A stretch of DNA of 64,000 bases. Origin: Malania oleifera (taxonomy: Eukaryota > Streptophyta > Magnoliopsida > Santalales > Ximeniaceae). Each line of letters starts with the position of its first letter. Position 1 is the first letter of the stretch. Made by a program: the position numbers and the translations under genes. Shown piece after piece: positions 22,999 to 32,562 of this stretch. Below the pieces are notes generated by a model. That model saw nothing but the letters and a program-made list of their open reading frames with translations, ran no database searches and was not told where the DNA came from. The DNA lies in contig NC_080428.1 of assembly GCF_029873635.1 (NCBI RefSeq), forward strand, positions 61,863,957-61,927,956. The letters are read 5' to 3'.

Positions 22999-23009
22999 TG
23001 GAAGTTGGA

Positions 23010-23438
23010 ACTCATGTCAATAACTTTGTTAAGAACTAGATTCCTAGCGAAGGTCTTGACCTTGTATCCTCCGGCTTTCTTTGGTACTTTCACTTGCAGT
23101 CAGGCCAAAAGGAGAAAAAATGGGAAAAACACACACATAAAAAGTAAATTTACTCTATGAATAAATGAACTCAGATATGATAAATGACTTTGAGAGGGAT
23201 TCACAAATTTAAGGAAGAAGGCACCCCCATACGACAGTCACAACAATGAAGGAAGCATAAGCTAAAAGATCATTGGAAAAACACATAATAATTGTAATCA
23301 GTATGACAGAGGACTCAAATTAGTGTTACAGAAATCAAATAAAATGGCTTATTTTGGAAAGAATATATCAAATCAATTGAAGATTTGAAAGGGTATGATA
23401 GTGAAATCCATAAGAAAAGGATTTAAAAAATGATTTAC
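23010..23438. other. Intron sequence between copia fragment and first coding exon; nothing identified
   Basis: A short minus-strand open stretch (23093-23020) does not match copia and could not be assigned. The rest is AT-rich with no visible feature. Confidence 0.5.
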
Positions 23439-24001
23439 CAAGAATTTCTCAGATCACATCCCTGTCCAAATGAAATCCACCCCCAAGCATGTTAAACAGG
23501 AAATCCTCAATATCCTGATGTACAAAAGCATCCTTTCTAGAATTTGATTTAGTTTCCTCCTCCCAAAATTCAGGCAATTTCAACTCCCTCAAGTTCAGTT
23601 TTAATGGCTTGGTTCCTGGACGAGACCCATTTGCCAATGGTATGGATATAATGTTTCCCGATAATACTTGAAACAGTGCTTGCAGAAACAGGATGCCTTT
23701 TTGGCTTCAGCGTTCTAGAATTCCCATCTACAAGACATGACCTCTCATAAGTGATATTGTCAGATAATTTTGAATATTCTCGACCTTTTTTCTGACCATT
23801 AGATGCACAAGTGGCATAGGAAGAGGCTCTTCCCCGCAAGTCATACAGAATTTCACCAGCCAAGTCTGGATTATGCCCTACCTTGCAATAAGCAGAAGCT
23901 ATTTCTCTAAGAGAAAACAAAAAACCAAATGCATCAAGCAAACACTTCAAGGCCCTTTCCTCCATATCAAGTTTGCGTTTGCTCAGACCAGTTGCTTCCA
24001 T
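23439..24001 (-). pseudogene. SDE5: SDE5-like first coding exon, with frameshift and premature stop
   Basis: ATG at 23999-24001. The first frame encodes ALKCLLDAFGFLFSLREIASAYCKVG and LAGEILYDLRG, the conserved N-terminal region of SDE5-type proteins, to KPKRHPVSASTVSSIIGK. Near 23650 the match moves to another frame (TKPLKLNLRELKLPEFWEEE, then VHQDIEDFLFNMLGGGFHLDRDVI). A TGA at 23449-23451 falls where the family usually has a basic residue (CGA to TGA would explain it). A GT donor follows at 23438-23437. Two independent lesions suggest the full-length protein is not made, although the 3' exons look intact. A sequence error could explain one lesion, less easily both. Confidence 0.75.
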
Positions 24002-24751
24002 TCCGAATATACTTCACACAAGAAAAGGAAAAAATGCACAGTAAGACTAGGAACTAAACAAGGAATGAAGAGGTTGCTTGAGGATGCATACAAATCATAA
24101 ACTAACTAATATTGAAAATTTGAAACAATAAAAAAAGGAAGATGATGATTCCCAAGTGGGAATGATGATTAGCATGTAATTATGTAGCATAGACTGTTAC
24201 TAGGTTACTGGGTTTGCTATTGTATAATAGGAAAAATTTTGTTTCTCTTTAGCTACTGGAATAGCTATCTGGTTACATTAAAACTTTGCATTTTCCAAAA
24301 AAAATAACAAATGTGCCAAAAAGATTTAAAAAAAAAAAAAGGATGACATTATTAGAAAATAATGGAAAAGAGCAAGGGCGGGTAATTACCAAATCCAAAG
24401 TAAGCCCAACATGGATACAGTGGAGAAGGGATGTTTTGTCCCTTTTAATATATCAATGTCTTAATTTCTTCCTTGATATGTCTTATTATCAACACATATG
24501 CATAGAAACTGAAGAATATTATAGAGAAGGCAGAATTTCAATGCTGCATTTTGACAACAGGATGTGAGGTCTTTGATTTGGATTTGGGTAAATTAGGAAA
24601 AACTTAATAAAAGCCAACCCACATAATTCCAAATCAAAGGCTCAAAATCTATTTTTTCCAGAATCCAAACACAGTATAAGTAACCAAAAGTGCATATTAA
24701 TTGTTATCTTGTTACCAAGCATATGTTGCCCTATTAATGCCTAAAGCACTC
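24002..24751. other. Upstream region of SDE5-like gene, no coding feature
   Basis: A pyrimidine-rich tract ending in AG lies just 5' of the ATG on the minus strand (24031-24011), compatible with a 5' UTR intron. The rest is AT-rich without recognised genes; A-runs at 24295-24306 and 24328-24342. Confidence 0.45.
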
Positions 24752-24756
24752 AATAT

Positions 24757-25239
24757 TGTTAGCTTCTTGTTACCATGCATATGTTGCCCCATTAATGCCC
24801 ACAGCATTCAGTATGGTCCATGCTAGTAACAATATCAAGAGATTGCTGACTCTCTATATCTCTCTAGAGAAGTCTATGGGCTTTCTTGGAGAGTTGGAGG
24901 ATTGCAATTGTCATCTTCCCAATAAGCATCTAGAAGTCTTGAGTCAGCTACACAGTTGGCATACTAGAAGAATACAAGTCAATTTGCAACTGGCTCCTAC
25001 TATAAATAGGAGGTGCCCTCCTATTGTGTGTGTGTGTGTGTGAAATAAGTGTGGGCATAAGGAGCTAGGCACCAAAGTGACTCTGTGAGTTACACTTGGT
25101 GCGTGCGAGTATATTACCTGCAGTGTGAGTATGCAAGAGTTTGTACAAGACCGTAAGGTGTATAACACATTATATTTTTGTTGTAAGCATTAATAAAATT
25201 ATTTTTATTTGGGTCTACCACTTGCAATTCTCAACAACA
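24757..25239 (+). mobile_element. Solo LTR, 483 bp, with perfect TSD
   Basis: Starts tgttagcttc and ends tctcaacaaca, flanked by aatat at 24752-24756 and 25240-25244. It contains a TATA box (TATAAATA, 25002-25009), a (GT)n run (25026-25042) and a poly-A-signal-like aataaaatt (25191-25199), the U3-R-U5 order of an LTR. No internal region is present, so it is either a solo LTR formed by recombination or the remains of a small LTR element. Family unknown. Confidence 0.85.
25002..25009 (+). promoter_or_regulatory. LTR TATA box
   Basis: TATAAATA in the middle of the solo LTR, pointing away from the SDE5-like gene. Confidence 0.7.
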
Positions 25240-25244
25240 AATAT

Positions 25245-26550
25245 GACACATTCAAGTGTAGAACAAGTTTATCAAAATTATAGATAAAACAAAATGTTCA
25301 TCTTGAGCAGCAAATTGCATTTCAGCTTCCTTTGATTAAGGTACCCAATGCTTGGTATGCTAGAGTGGAATGCAAAGTGGAATAAAATGAGCAGCAATGG
25401 CAAATATGTAAAATTGTAAATACCAGTGTCATTCTATTCCATCCCATTACATTCTTGCATAAGCGTAACAAACAAATATTTATTTAATATACATTTGGTA
25501 CATAAGATAGAGTGGAATTGAATGAAATAGAATCCTTTCAACTTAATTTTTGCATCTTTTTGTTCCATTTCATTTGCACTTCATTCCAATTGACAAACCG
25601 AATATGAGGGTGCACCGATCTGTTTAGCATTTTAGAAGTGCTTTTGCTGGTTTTAACCGCTATTAAGGGATGCAAAATTTTTCTTCCGGATGCAAGAAAA
25701 GTACTTATAAAAAAATTTAATAAAATTAAGCCCGCTGAGTAAGAACTGGTCCAAAAATCGAAATCAGAAGGAAATATAAAAACCATAAAGCTCGACTTAA
25801 TGTTCATCAGGAAGGTAAAGGGACTAAAACGCATGACCTAGTGAAGCAAGATTAGCAGTTTATGATCAAACATTCAAATCCATAATTTCTAAAATCAAGA
25901 TTAATCATTTACAATCGGGATAAACCAAATTATCTGAAAATTAAAAAACCGCGGAAATAAATGAAAATGCAGCGATTCAAAGTATTCTGGTAAAGAAGAA
26001 AAGCTTACAACCAGGTAGGCAGTAGAGATAGAGAGAGAAAATGAGGAATGGAAGGAGAGTACAGAAGCAATCAAACAGAGCCTTCTTCCGTCTATACATA
26101 AACACTAGCTGTCTGTGTACGAAATAAGAGAGGATTAAGCAACTAAGAGAAGAAAAGCTTAGTTGCAGCAAGGGTTTGACACAGAACGAGAGGGTCCTCT
26201 CGGTTCATTTGTACAGTGAGAGAGAGAGCGAGCGAGAGAGAGAGAGGCGCTCGTAGCTCAACGGCTTTTTCTTCGTACATACCCCCGCTGTTTTTTTCGG
26301 CAAGCAAGCCTTCTACGCGTTTAACATCTTCAACAAACTCTTGTTTAAGACTAAAAATGTAAGATGGTAAAATTTCTTAAAATTTATTTTATTGACAAAA
26401 TAATATTTTTTAAAAATTAAACTTATGAAAAATAAATAAATAATACAAATAATTTTAAAAAATACTTAAATAACTATATTATTACAGAATATTTGTTTTG
26501 TACATTTCATGAAAATTAAATGAATAAATATATCTTTAACAAATAAAATA
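25245..26550. other. Non-coding stretch, possible distal promoter or 5' UTR of SDE5-like gene
   Basis: No coding similarity. A GA-rich microsatellite (26215-26246), common in plant 5' leaders and core promoters, lies within a pyrimidine-rich (minus-strand sense) block at 26000-26250. I could not define a transcription start. Confidence 0.4.
26215..26246. repeat. (GA)n-rich microsatellite
   Basis: Imperfect GAGAGAGCGAGCGAGAGAGA-type run. Confidence 0.9.
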
Positions 26551-26555
26551 TAGTC

Positions 26556-26989
26556 TGTTGCGAGATAAAAATAATGAGGATGCTTCTTCGACTCCCGTTG
26601 ACCTGAAAGAGGAAGAGAAGAAAGGCTTGGAGGACTCGGGGTGTACTCCGGGAGATCTCTCCGATGCCTAAGTAAGAGGAACGCTTTTAGGAAGGCTAAA
26701 CGCAACAGTAGAATAGTGTTTTGTCACTTACCTTTCCCTTTTCTCCAACTCCTTTCTTATAGGGGCTTGAGTTGACCGTCGGTTGGCTTGCATTTATTGC
26801 ACGAGGGCGTAAATCGCTCTCCAGCAATAAATGTGTGCGTCTATCACTCGGTTATTAAGGGTGTCGGCGTGGATCTCTCCTTCTCTTTATTAGGTCGGAG
26901 CTAATCACTCGTCAAAATGTCAGACCCGGAGAGAGTGCGAGATAAGCATTGACCTGCCCTTATTAGTGTGATTTATTATGGACATATCA
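26556..26989 (-). repeat. 3' LTR of Tat element
   Basis: Plus-strand reading starts tgttgcgag and ends gacatatca; preceded in element orientation by the purine tract ctaaggggggataat (26990-27004). Confidence 0.93.
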
Positions 26990-27119
26990 ATTATCCCCCC
27001 CTTAGTTTCAAATTTCTGGATAGAATTTTGAATAATGGTTTTGTCTGCATCTTTCCCCTTAGAGGGTTTAACACTCCATTGTGTTCCTCTCGTTTTTTTT
27101 TTTTTTGGCAGAATAGTTA

Positions 27120-27490
27120 AGCAGCTCGTACCGAGCTGTTTTGCCTAGCTGTTCGTGTCGAGCTGTTCGTGCCGAACTGTTTGTGCCGAGCTGTTTCGTC
27201 CGAACTCTTTGAAGAATTGCTCGGGCCGAGCTAATTTGCCGAACTGTTTGTGCCGAGCTGTTTCGTCGGCCGAGCTGTTTCGTCCGAGCTCTTTGAAGAA
27301 TTGCTCGGGCCGAGCTATTTTTGCCGAGCTTTTTGAAGAGTTGCTCAGGCCGAGCTGTTTCTTCCGAGCTCTTTGAAGAATTGCTCAGGCCGAGCTGTTT
27401 TGTCCGAGCTCTTTGAAGAATCGCTTGGGCCGAGCTGTTTCCTCCGAGCCCTTTAAAGAATCGCTCAAGCCGAGTTGTTCGACCTTTTCC
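27120..27490. repeat. Tandem array 1 of Tat 3' region, about 40-bp unit
   Basis: Imperfect repeats of gccgagctgtttcgtccgag plus ctctttgaagaattgctcgg. Copies of ctctttgaagaa recur at spacings near 40 and 80-86. Confidence 0.85.
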
Positions 27491-27499
27491 CTGGAGTGA

Positions 27500-27790
27500 A
27501 GCTTGGACGACCTGTCCCATGGAAGGAATTTTTTCGACCTGTTCGTCTTGCTTTATGAAGGGGATTTGTCAATCTGTCCCATGGAGGGAAATTGGCTGAG
27601 CTCTCCGACTCCATGAAGGAAATTAGTCTGACCTGTCCCATAGAGGGAAATTGGCTGAGTTGCCCGACTCTATAAAGGAAATTAGTTCGACCTGTCCCAT
27701 GGAGGGAAATTGGCTAAGTTGCCCGACTCCATAAAGGGATTAGTCCGACCTGTCCCATGGAGGGAAATTGGCTGAGCTATCCGACCTGCT
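27500..27790. repeat. Tandem array 2 of Tat 3' region, about 60-bp unit
   Basis: Repeats of cgacctgtcccatggagggaa followed by ttggctgagt and cgactccataaagg, four to five copies. Confidence 0.85.
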
Positions 27791-27879
27791 CGGCTGTTTG
27801 GCCTTACAAGTCATGCTCGTTATTTGGGCCTTTGCGTCTATTGAGTCGTGCTCCTTTGCTGGGAAGTTCTGGCCTTAGG

Positions 27880-28225
27880 AGTCGTGCTCGTCAGTTTGGG
27901 TCATTCGCCTGATGAGTCATGCTCATCTATTGGGTTGTTCTGGCCTCACGAGTCGTGCTCGTCAGTTTGGCCTATCCGCCTGATGAGTCGTGCTCATGTG
28001 TTGGTTGTTTTGGCCTCACGAGTCGTGCTCGTTAGTTCAGCCTATCCGCCTGATGAGTCGTGCTCATCTGTTGGTTGTCCTGTCCTCACGAGTCGTGCTC
28101 GTCAATTTGGCCTATCCGCCTGATGAGTCGTGCTCATCTGTTGGTTGTCTAGTCCTCACGAGTCGTGCTTGTCAGTTTGCCCTATCCGCCAGATGAGTCG
28201 TGCTCATCTGTTGGTTGTTTCACCT
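27880..28225. repeat. Tandem array 3 of Tat 3' region, about 72-bp unit
   Basis: Repeats of cctgatgagtcgtgctcatc then ggcctcacgagtcgtgctcg, spaced about 70-73 bp, about five copies. The short frames across it are repeat artefacts. Confidence 0.88.
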
Positions 28226-28284
28226 TTCCGAGGTGTCATTGCACGCTTCGGTCCTGCGATAGATACATAAAAGCAGGTTTTAAA

Positions 28285-28500
28285 TGCGTTCTACCTTGGG
28301 AAGTGGGATGGAGGAAAGTTCTCATTTATGGTCATCCGTCTAACGTTGTGTCCAAGGCGATGTGTTCTTTCCAAGGTAACGTTTGTCCTTGGGAAGTGGG
28401 TAGGAGGAAAGTTCTCATTTATGGTCATCCGTCTAACATTGTGTCCGAGGCGATGTGTTCTTTCCGAGGTAGTGTTTGTCCTTGGGAAGTCGCGTCCGTG
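28285..28500. repeat. Tandem array 4 of Tat 3' region, about 95-bp unit
   Basis: ccttgggaagtggg ... tcatttatggtcatccgtct ... gcgatgtgttctttcc occurs twice plus a partial third start. Confidence 0.85.
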
Positions 28501-28942
28501 CTATTTGTCATAGATTTTTTGTGTTCTTTTCCTCCCTCGAGACGCAATCCTTTTTGTAAATGGAAACTCTTGAGATTCCCGCCATAGGGATTCGTGCCCT
28601 CCTTTCTTTATAAAGGCCAGTGGATTCTTTCATTCCGCACTCGTCTTCATTCTGAGAGGACTCCTTTTTTCTCTTCTCTTCTTCATTCCACAAGTCCCCC
28701 ATTTGGTGCTAGGTACGCTTTCCCTCTCTACAGCATTTTTGTTTTGTTGTTCTTCATGTTCTTCGTTGTTCTTGCGTTAGCTTTGTATGTTTGATTTTTT
28801 CTTGTAAGATGGCCTAGCTGTTTGTGTGTGAAATTTTACTGTCTTAATCTGTCTTGGCATCTTTTCCTCTTTGTTTTTGCTGGTGCTTTGCTCATTTGAT
28901 CCTTAGGTTTAGGTATTGTTTCGTTCAGGCTTTGTTTTCCCT

Positions 28943-30661
28943 ATGGAGTCTTCCTCACAGCCTTTAAGGGTTCCTACTACAGTTCGGAGCGCTTGTTGTG
29001 ACCTCACCTCGTCCGACCTGCAGAATGTTCGTTATTTTTTTGCTATACCATCGAATATTACTGTTAGGTTGCCATCTGCTTTTGAGTCAGCTTTTGATCA
29101 AAACTCCGAGGAGCTCTGCCTCTATACTGATTATCTAGATTTGGGTCTTAGGCTTCCTTTCCCTCTTTTGTATATAACGTATTACGTTTTTACCACATAG
29201 CACCTTCTCAACTCGTCCCAAACTCTTATCTTTCGCTCACCTGTTTTGCCGTGCTTCTGCTCCGCTTGGGCCATCAGCCTACAGTTCCTCTTTTTAGAAG
29301 TTGTTTTCAAATGCGATCTCATTCTGCGGAGAAGGAGCTATATTATTTCAACTCTCTACCAGGCTATAAACTTTTCTCACTAGGCAGTTCTTCCATCCAT
29401 AACTGGAAGACTCGTTACTTCTTTGCCTCGGGAGAGTTGAATTACACGGGCTCTTTTGTCTGGTCTTCTCCTCTTGATGGTAACGTTGTCTATCTTTTCT
29501 CCACCCTCTTTTGCAGGGCTTACTAGTAGGTTATCCGTCTAACTCATCTTTTCTCCTTTCACCCCTTTTTCCTTTGTAGTTCGGGTGGGCCATCTCCTCC
29601 CCAGACTTTCCCCCAAAGAGCAGGCCATCTTGAAAGAACTTCGTGTCCTCGGTGAACAGGGTATTATCCCTCATGAGGAGCTGCTCCAAGAGCGTGTCCT
29701 CGTGCAGTGGGGGATCAGCCCCGTTTCCTCAAGTCATTCCTCCCCCTGGTTATGTGTATGTGTATATTCAGATATTGTCTCTACTGTTGGTGTTCTTACT
29801 CCTTTTCTCTTTTATCCTTGCAGATATGGACTTCACTAGGTATGAATCTCTAATGGGAGAAGCTAGGAAGCAAAGGGTGAGTAGGAGTAGGAAGAAGAGA
29901 AGGGAGATCGAAGGAGAATCCTCTCAAAGGGATGCACCTGCGATAGGTGATTCCGGCACCCTTACTGATGAGGTCCATGCTGCTCCTCCTCCGACCCCGC
30001 AGGCTCAAATTGAAGCGATTTTTCACGAGCCGACCCGTTCTGCCTCTGCTCTCCGTCGAGAGCTGTGCACGCTAAGGATTTTGTACAGGCCCAGTGCACC
30101 CTTCCTGACGCTCTCTCAGTGAAGATTCGCCATACCTAGTACCAGGTATCCACTTAACTGGCTTTATTCTTTTGGACTTATACATAGTCTTGCTAACTGT
30201 TCCTACTTTGTATTCTTCCACAGCTGGCGACGATGGCTCTAGCCCAGGAGGAGAAGGTTGCAGAGATGTATCGGCAGACACTCGATGCCCGGGAGAAGTA
30301 TGTTCTTGCTTAGAACGAACTGCACGAGGCCGAGGTCCGCAAGCGGGCTCTGCAAGCAGAGGTCGATCACCTTCGTAAGGAGGAACTACCTACCAGAGAA
30401 GCTACTGCTGCTGCTACTGCTTCCCGAACTGCAGTAAAGGAGTATAAAGATTCCAACCAGTTCGTTATTGATACCTTCAAAGCTTATCGAGTGGGATTCA
30501 GGAGGTGCCGAGATCAAGTAAAGACCAAACATCCTAAGCTTCCTCTTGATGGTGTAAGCTCTCATGGTTATGGCAACGAGAGCCCTGAGTCTGTGGAAGA
30601 TCTGGAGGAGGATGAAGAAGGGGAGGAGGAGGAAGTTGGAGAAGGGAGTAAAGCCAACTAG
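28943..30661 (+). pseudogene. Antisense ORF of Tat element (putative gypsy-type transposon protein, Transposase_28-like)
   Basis: Runs opposite to gag-pol between integrase and the 3' LTR. Starts at ATG 28943 and stops at TAG 30659-30661. The first part (CLYTDYLDLGLRLPFPLL, then SQLVPNSY, FAVLLRLGHQPTVPLF, ELYYFNSLPGYKLFSL, SSIHNWKTRYFFASGE) follows the plant domain catalogued as putative gypsy type transposon (PF04195). The second part is basic (SRSRKKRREIEGE) then coiled-coil (KVAEMYRQTLDAREKY, RALQAEVDHLRKEELPTREA), ending in a Glu-rich acidic tail. Frame changes at about 29170-29200, 29479-29579, 29750-29823 and 30080-30223 mostly coincide with GT...AG borders, so it may be spliced; a stop at 30313 in LxNELHEAE is a true lesion. 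Function is unknown. Confidence 0.72.
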
Positions 30662-30779
30662 TTTGTAGGAACCGAACTTGTATTTTGAATTTTTCAAACT
30701 TTATTGATGTAGTGCAACTTTTGTAATGGATACTTTTATTACAGCGCTGCAAAAAGCGATTTTTAAGAATAGTATTTTT

Positions 30780-31929
30780 TTAGCATTCCTGAGTTCCATG
30801 TGTTCTTAATTTCTTTCCCCCCTACATCTTCTAACTTGTATGTCCCTGGTTTTATCTCTGTTGTGACCCTGTAAAGGCCCTCCCAGTTAGGCTTTAACTT
30901 GTGCGACCCTGACTCAGACGGGTTGTTTCGCGTCTTCCTTAGGACTAAGTCTCCTGCCTGGAAATTCCGTACTTTGACACGATTGTTGTAGTACTTGGCT
31001 ACCCTCTGCTGGTATGCTGCAACTTTTAAACTCGCCTGATCCTGTCTCTCTTCTAGCAGGTCTATTTCTGATCTGAGTTCCTCATTGTTGGTCTACTCGT
31101 TGAAGTACTGTCTTCGCCAAGAGGGTATCCCTACCTCTGCTGGGATGACTGCCTCTGTGCCAAAAACAAGCATGAAAGGGGTTTCACCTGTTGCTGCTCT
31201 CTTGGTGGTGTGGTATGCCCATATAAGGGAAGGGAGTTCCTCTGCCCATCTACCTTGCATGGACTCGAGTCACGTCCTTAGTCCATGCAGTATCGTCCGA
31301 TTCATGTTCTCTACCTATCCATTGCTCTGAGGGTGCGCCACTGACGCAAAGAGGAGCTTAATAGATAGGTCTGAACAGAACTTTTTGAAGCGGTCGTTGT
31401 CGAACTGCTTCCCGTGGTCTATAACTATCGCCCAGGGGATGCCGTAACGACAAACCACTGAAGTCCACATGAAGCGTGTAATGTTCCGCTCTGTTATGGT
31501 GGCTAGAGGTTCAGCCTCTACCCACTTAGTGAAATAATCTATCGCTACCAATAAAAACTTTCTTTGACCTGTCGCTTGCGGTAGAGGTCCAAGAATGTCT
31601 ATTCCCCACTGTGCGAAGGGGCAGGGACTAGTTAAAGGGGAGAGTAGATTAGAGGGTACGTGTGGTACAGCTGCACATCGTTGACATCTGTCACATTTCT
31701 TGACGAGCTCGACCGCGTCTTTCTTCATTGTAGGCCAGTAAAACCCCTGCCGCATGGCTTTGTGGGCTAGGGCCCTACTGGCAAGGTGGTTTCCACACAC
31801 TCCTTCGTGGATTTCTCTTAGTACGTATGTCCCTTCCTCATCGTTTAGACAACAAAGGTAGGGTAGTGTTAGAGATCGTCTGTACAGCTCCCGGCCTATC
31901 AACATATACCTTGCCGCTTTCCTTCTCAC
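30780..31929 (-). pseudogene. Tat integrase
   Basis: Minus strand from about 31929: zinc domain (EIHEGVCGNHLASRALAHKAM, then CDRCQRC), catalytic core with WGIDILGPLPQATG (first Asp), AIVIDHGKQFDNDRFKKFC (second Asp) and, after a stop near 31327, the MNRTILHGL segment for the Glu block. It continues through AYHTTKRAATGETPFMLVFG and GDLVLRKTR to LKPNWEGPYRV near 30880. At least two stops. The AYHTT..GETPF motif is typical of Tat/Athila integrases. Confidence 0.88.
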
Positions 31930-31968
31930 TTTCTGAGCTTCCTTGTTGTCTTCTGGTAAGGATCCGTC

Positions 31969-32538
31969 CTAGAGAAATAGGAACAAAGGCGCCCTCCAAT
32001 CATTCGTGTTGAATTCGGACTCTACTGAGTTAACTTTTTCTTCCTCGTATGATGGTTTCCCTATTCGCTCCAGATAAATAGCGTCTTTCCACTCTGCCCC
32101 GGTCTCTAAGGCCAATTTCGCGAGTGCGTCGGCCTTTTTGTTTTCTGCCCTCGGTACGTGTTCTATATCGAACTGAACAAATGCTTTCTCGTATTCTTGG
32201 GCCTTAACGAGATATTTCTTCATTCTTGGATCCCTAGCTTCAAATTCTCCTTTCAGCTGCTCTACCACCAACTGAGAATCACTAAATACCTTGATCTGTG
32301 CTACCCCTAATACTTCTGCCAAGCGCAGGCCTGCTAGCAAAGCTTCATACTCCGCATCGTTGTTGGTTGCTGTGAACTCAAGCTTCAGTGCAAAAAGAGT
32401 TTCAGTGCCATCAGGGGCCGAAAGGATGAATCCAGCTCCCCTTCCAGCAGCGTTAGATGACCCATCAACATGTAGTGTCCATACGTCTGGCTTAGTGGAT
32501 GAGTCGGAGAACCTTTCTGCTGTAAAATCAGCGAGCAC
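31969..32538 (-). pseudogene. Additional (archaeal-type) RNase H of Tat element
   Basis: A second RNase H with all expected blocks: WTLHVDGSSNAAGRGAGFIL (first Asp), NNDAEYEALLAGLRLAEVLG (Glu), KVFSDSQLVVEQLKGEFEA (Asp) and HVPRAENKKADALAKLAL (last Asp). Catalytic residues all appear present. This domain is diagnostic of the Tat lineage and is thought to have been acquired in addition to the usual gypsy RNase H. A stop at 32556-32572 separates it from the upstream RT/RNase H frame. Confidence 0.9.
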
Positions 32539-32562
32539 CTGGGCCTTGACCGCGGGCCTAGG

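Larger units (their letters stand above)
22310..23009 (-). mobile_element. Second copia fragment, minus strand: RNase H end plus LTR
   Basis: On the minus strand: the RNase H C-terminal part (22998-22700) with [61 protein letters not shown], then a purine tract and an LTR (22562-22310). All sequence 5' of the STSGYC motif is missing. Whether it inserted into copia 1 or was joined by deletion cannot be told, because copia 1 does not resume on the other side. Confidence 0.85.

Noticed and set aside
23020..23095. Short open minus-strand segment (GGYKVKTF...) considered as the missing SDE5-like exon with a GY-type motif
   Set aside because: Only two or three residues match the expected UBA-like segment and the spacing is wrong; it abuts the copia truncation point.
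27880..28225. Regular repeats with spacer-like stretches that resemble a CRISPR array at first glance
   Set aside because: The repeats and the sequence between them are both repeated, the unit is a simple tandem array, and the genome is a plant nuclear one.
27068..28587. Frames across the Tat arrays (150 codons minus, 91-140 codons plus)
   Set aside because: Periodic translations of tandem repeats; not a protein family.
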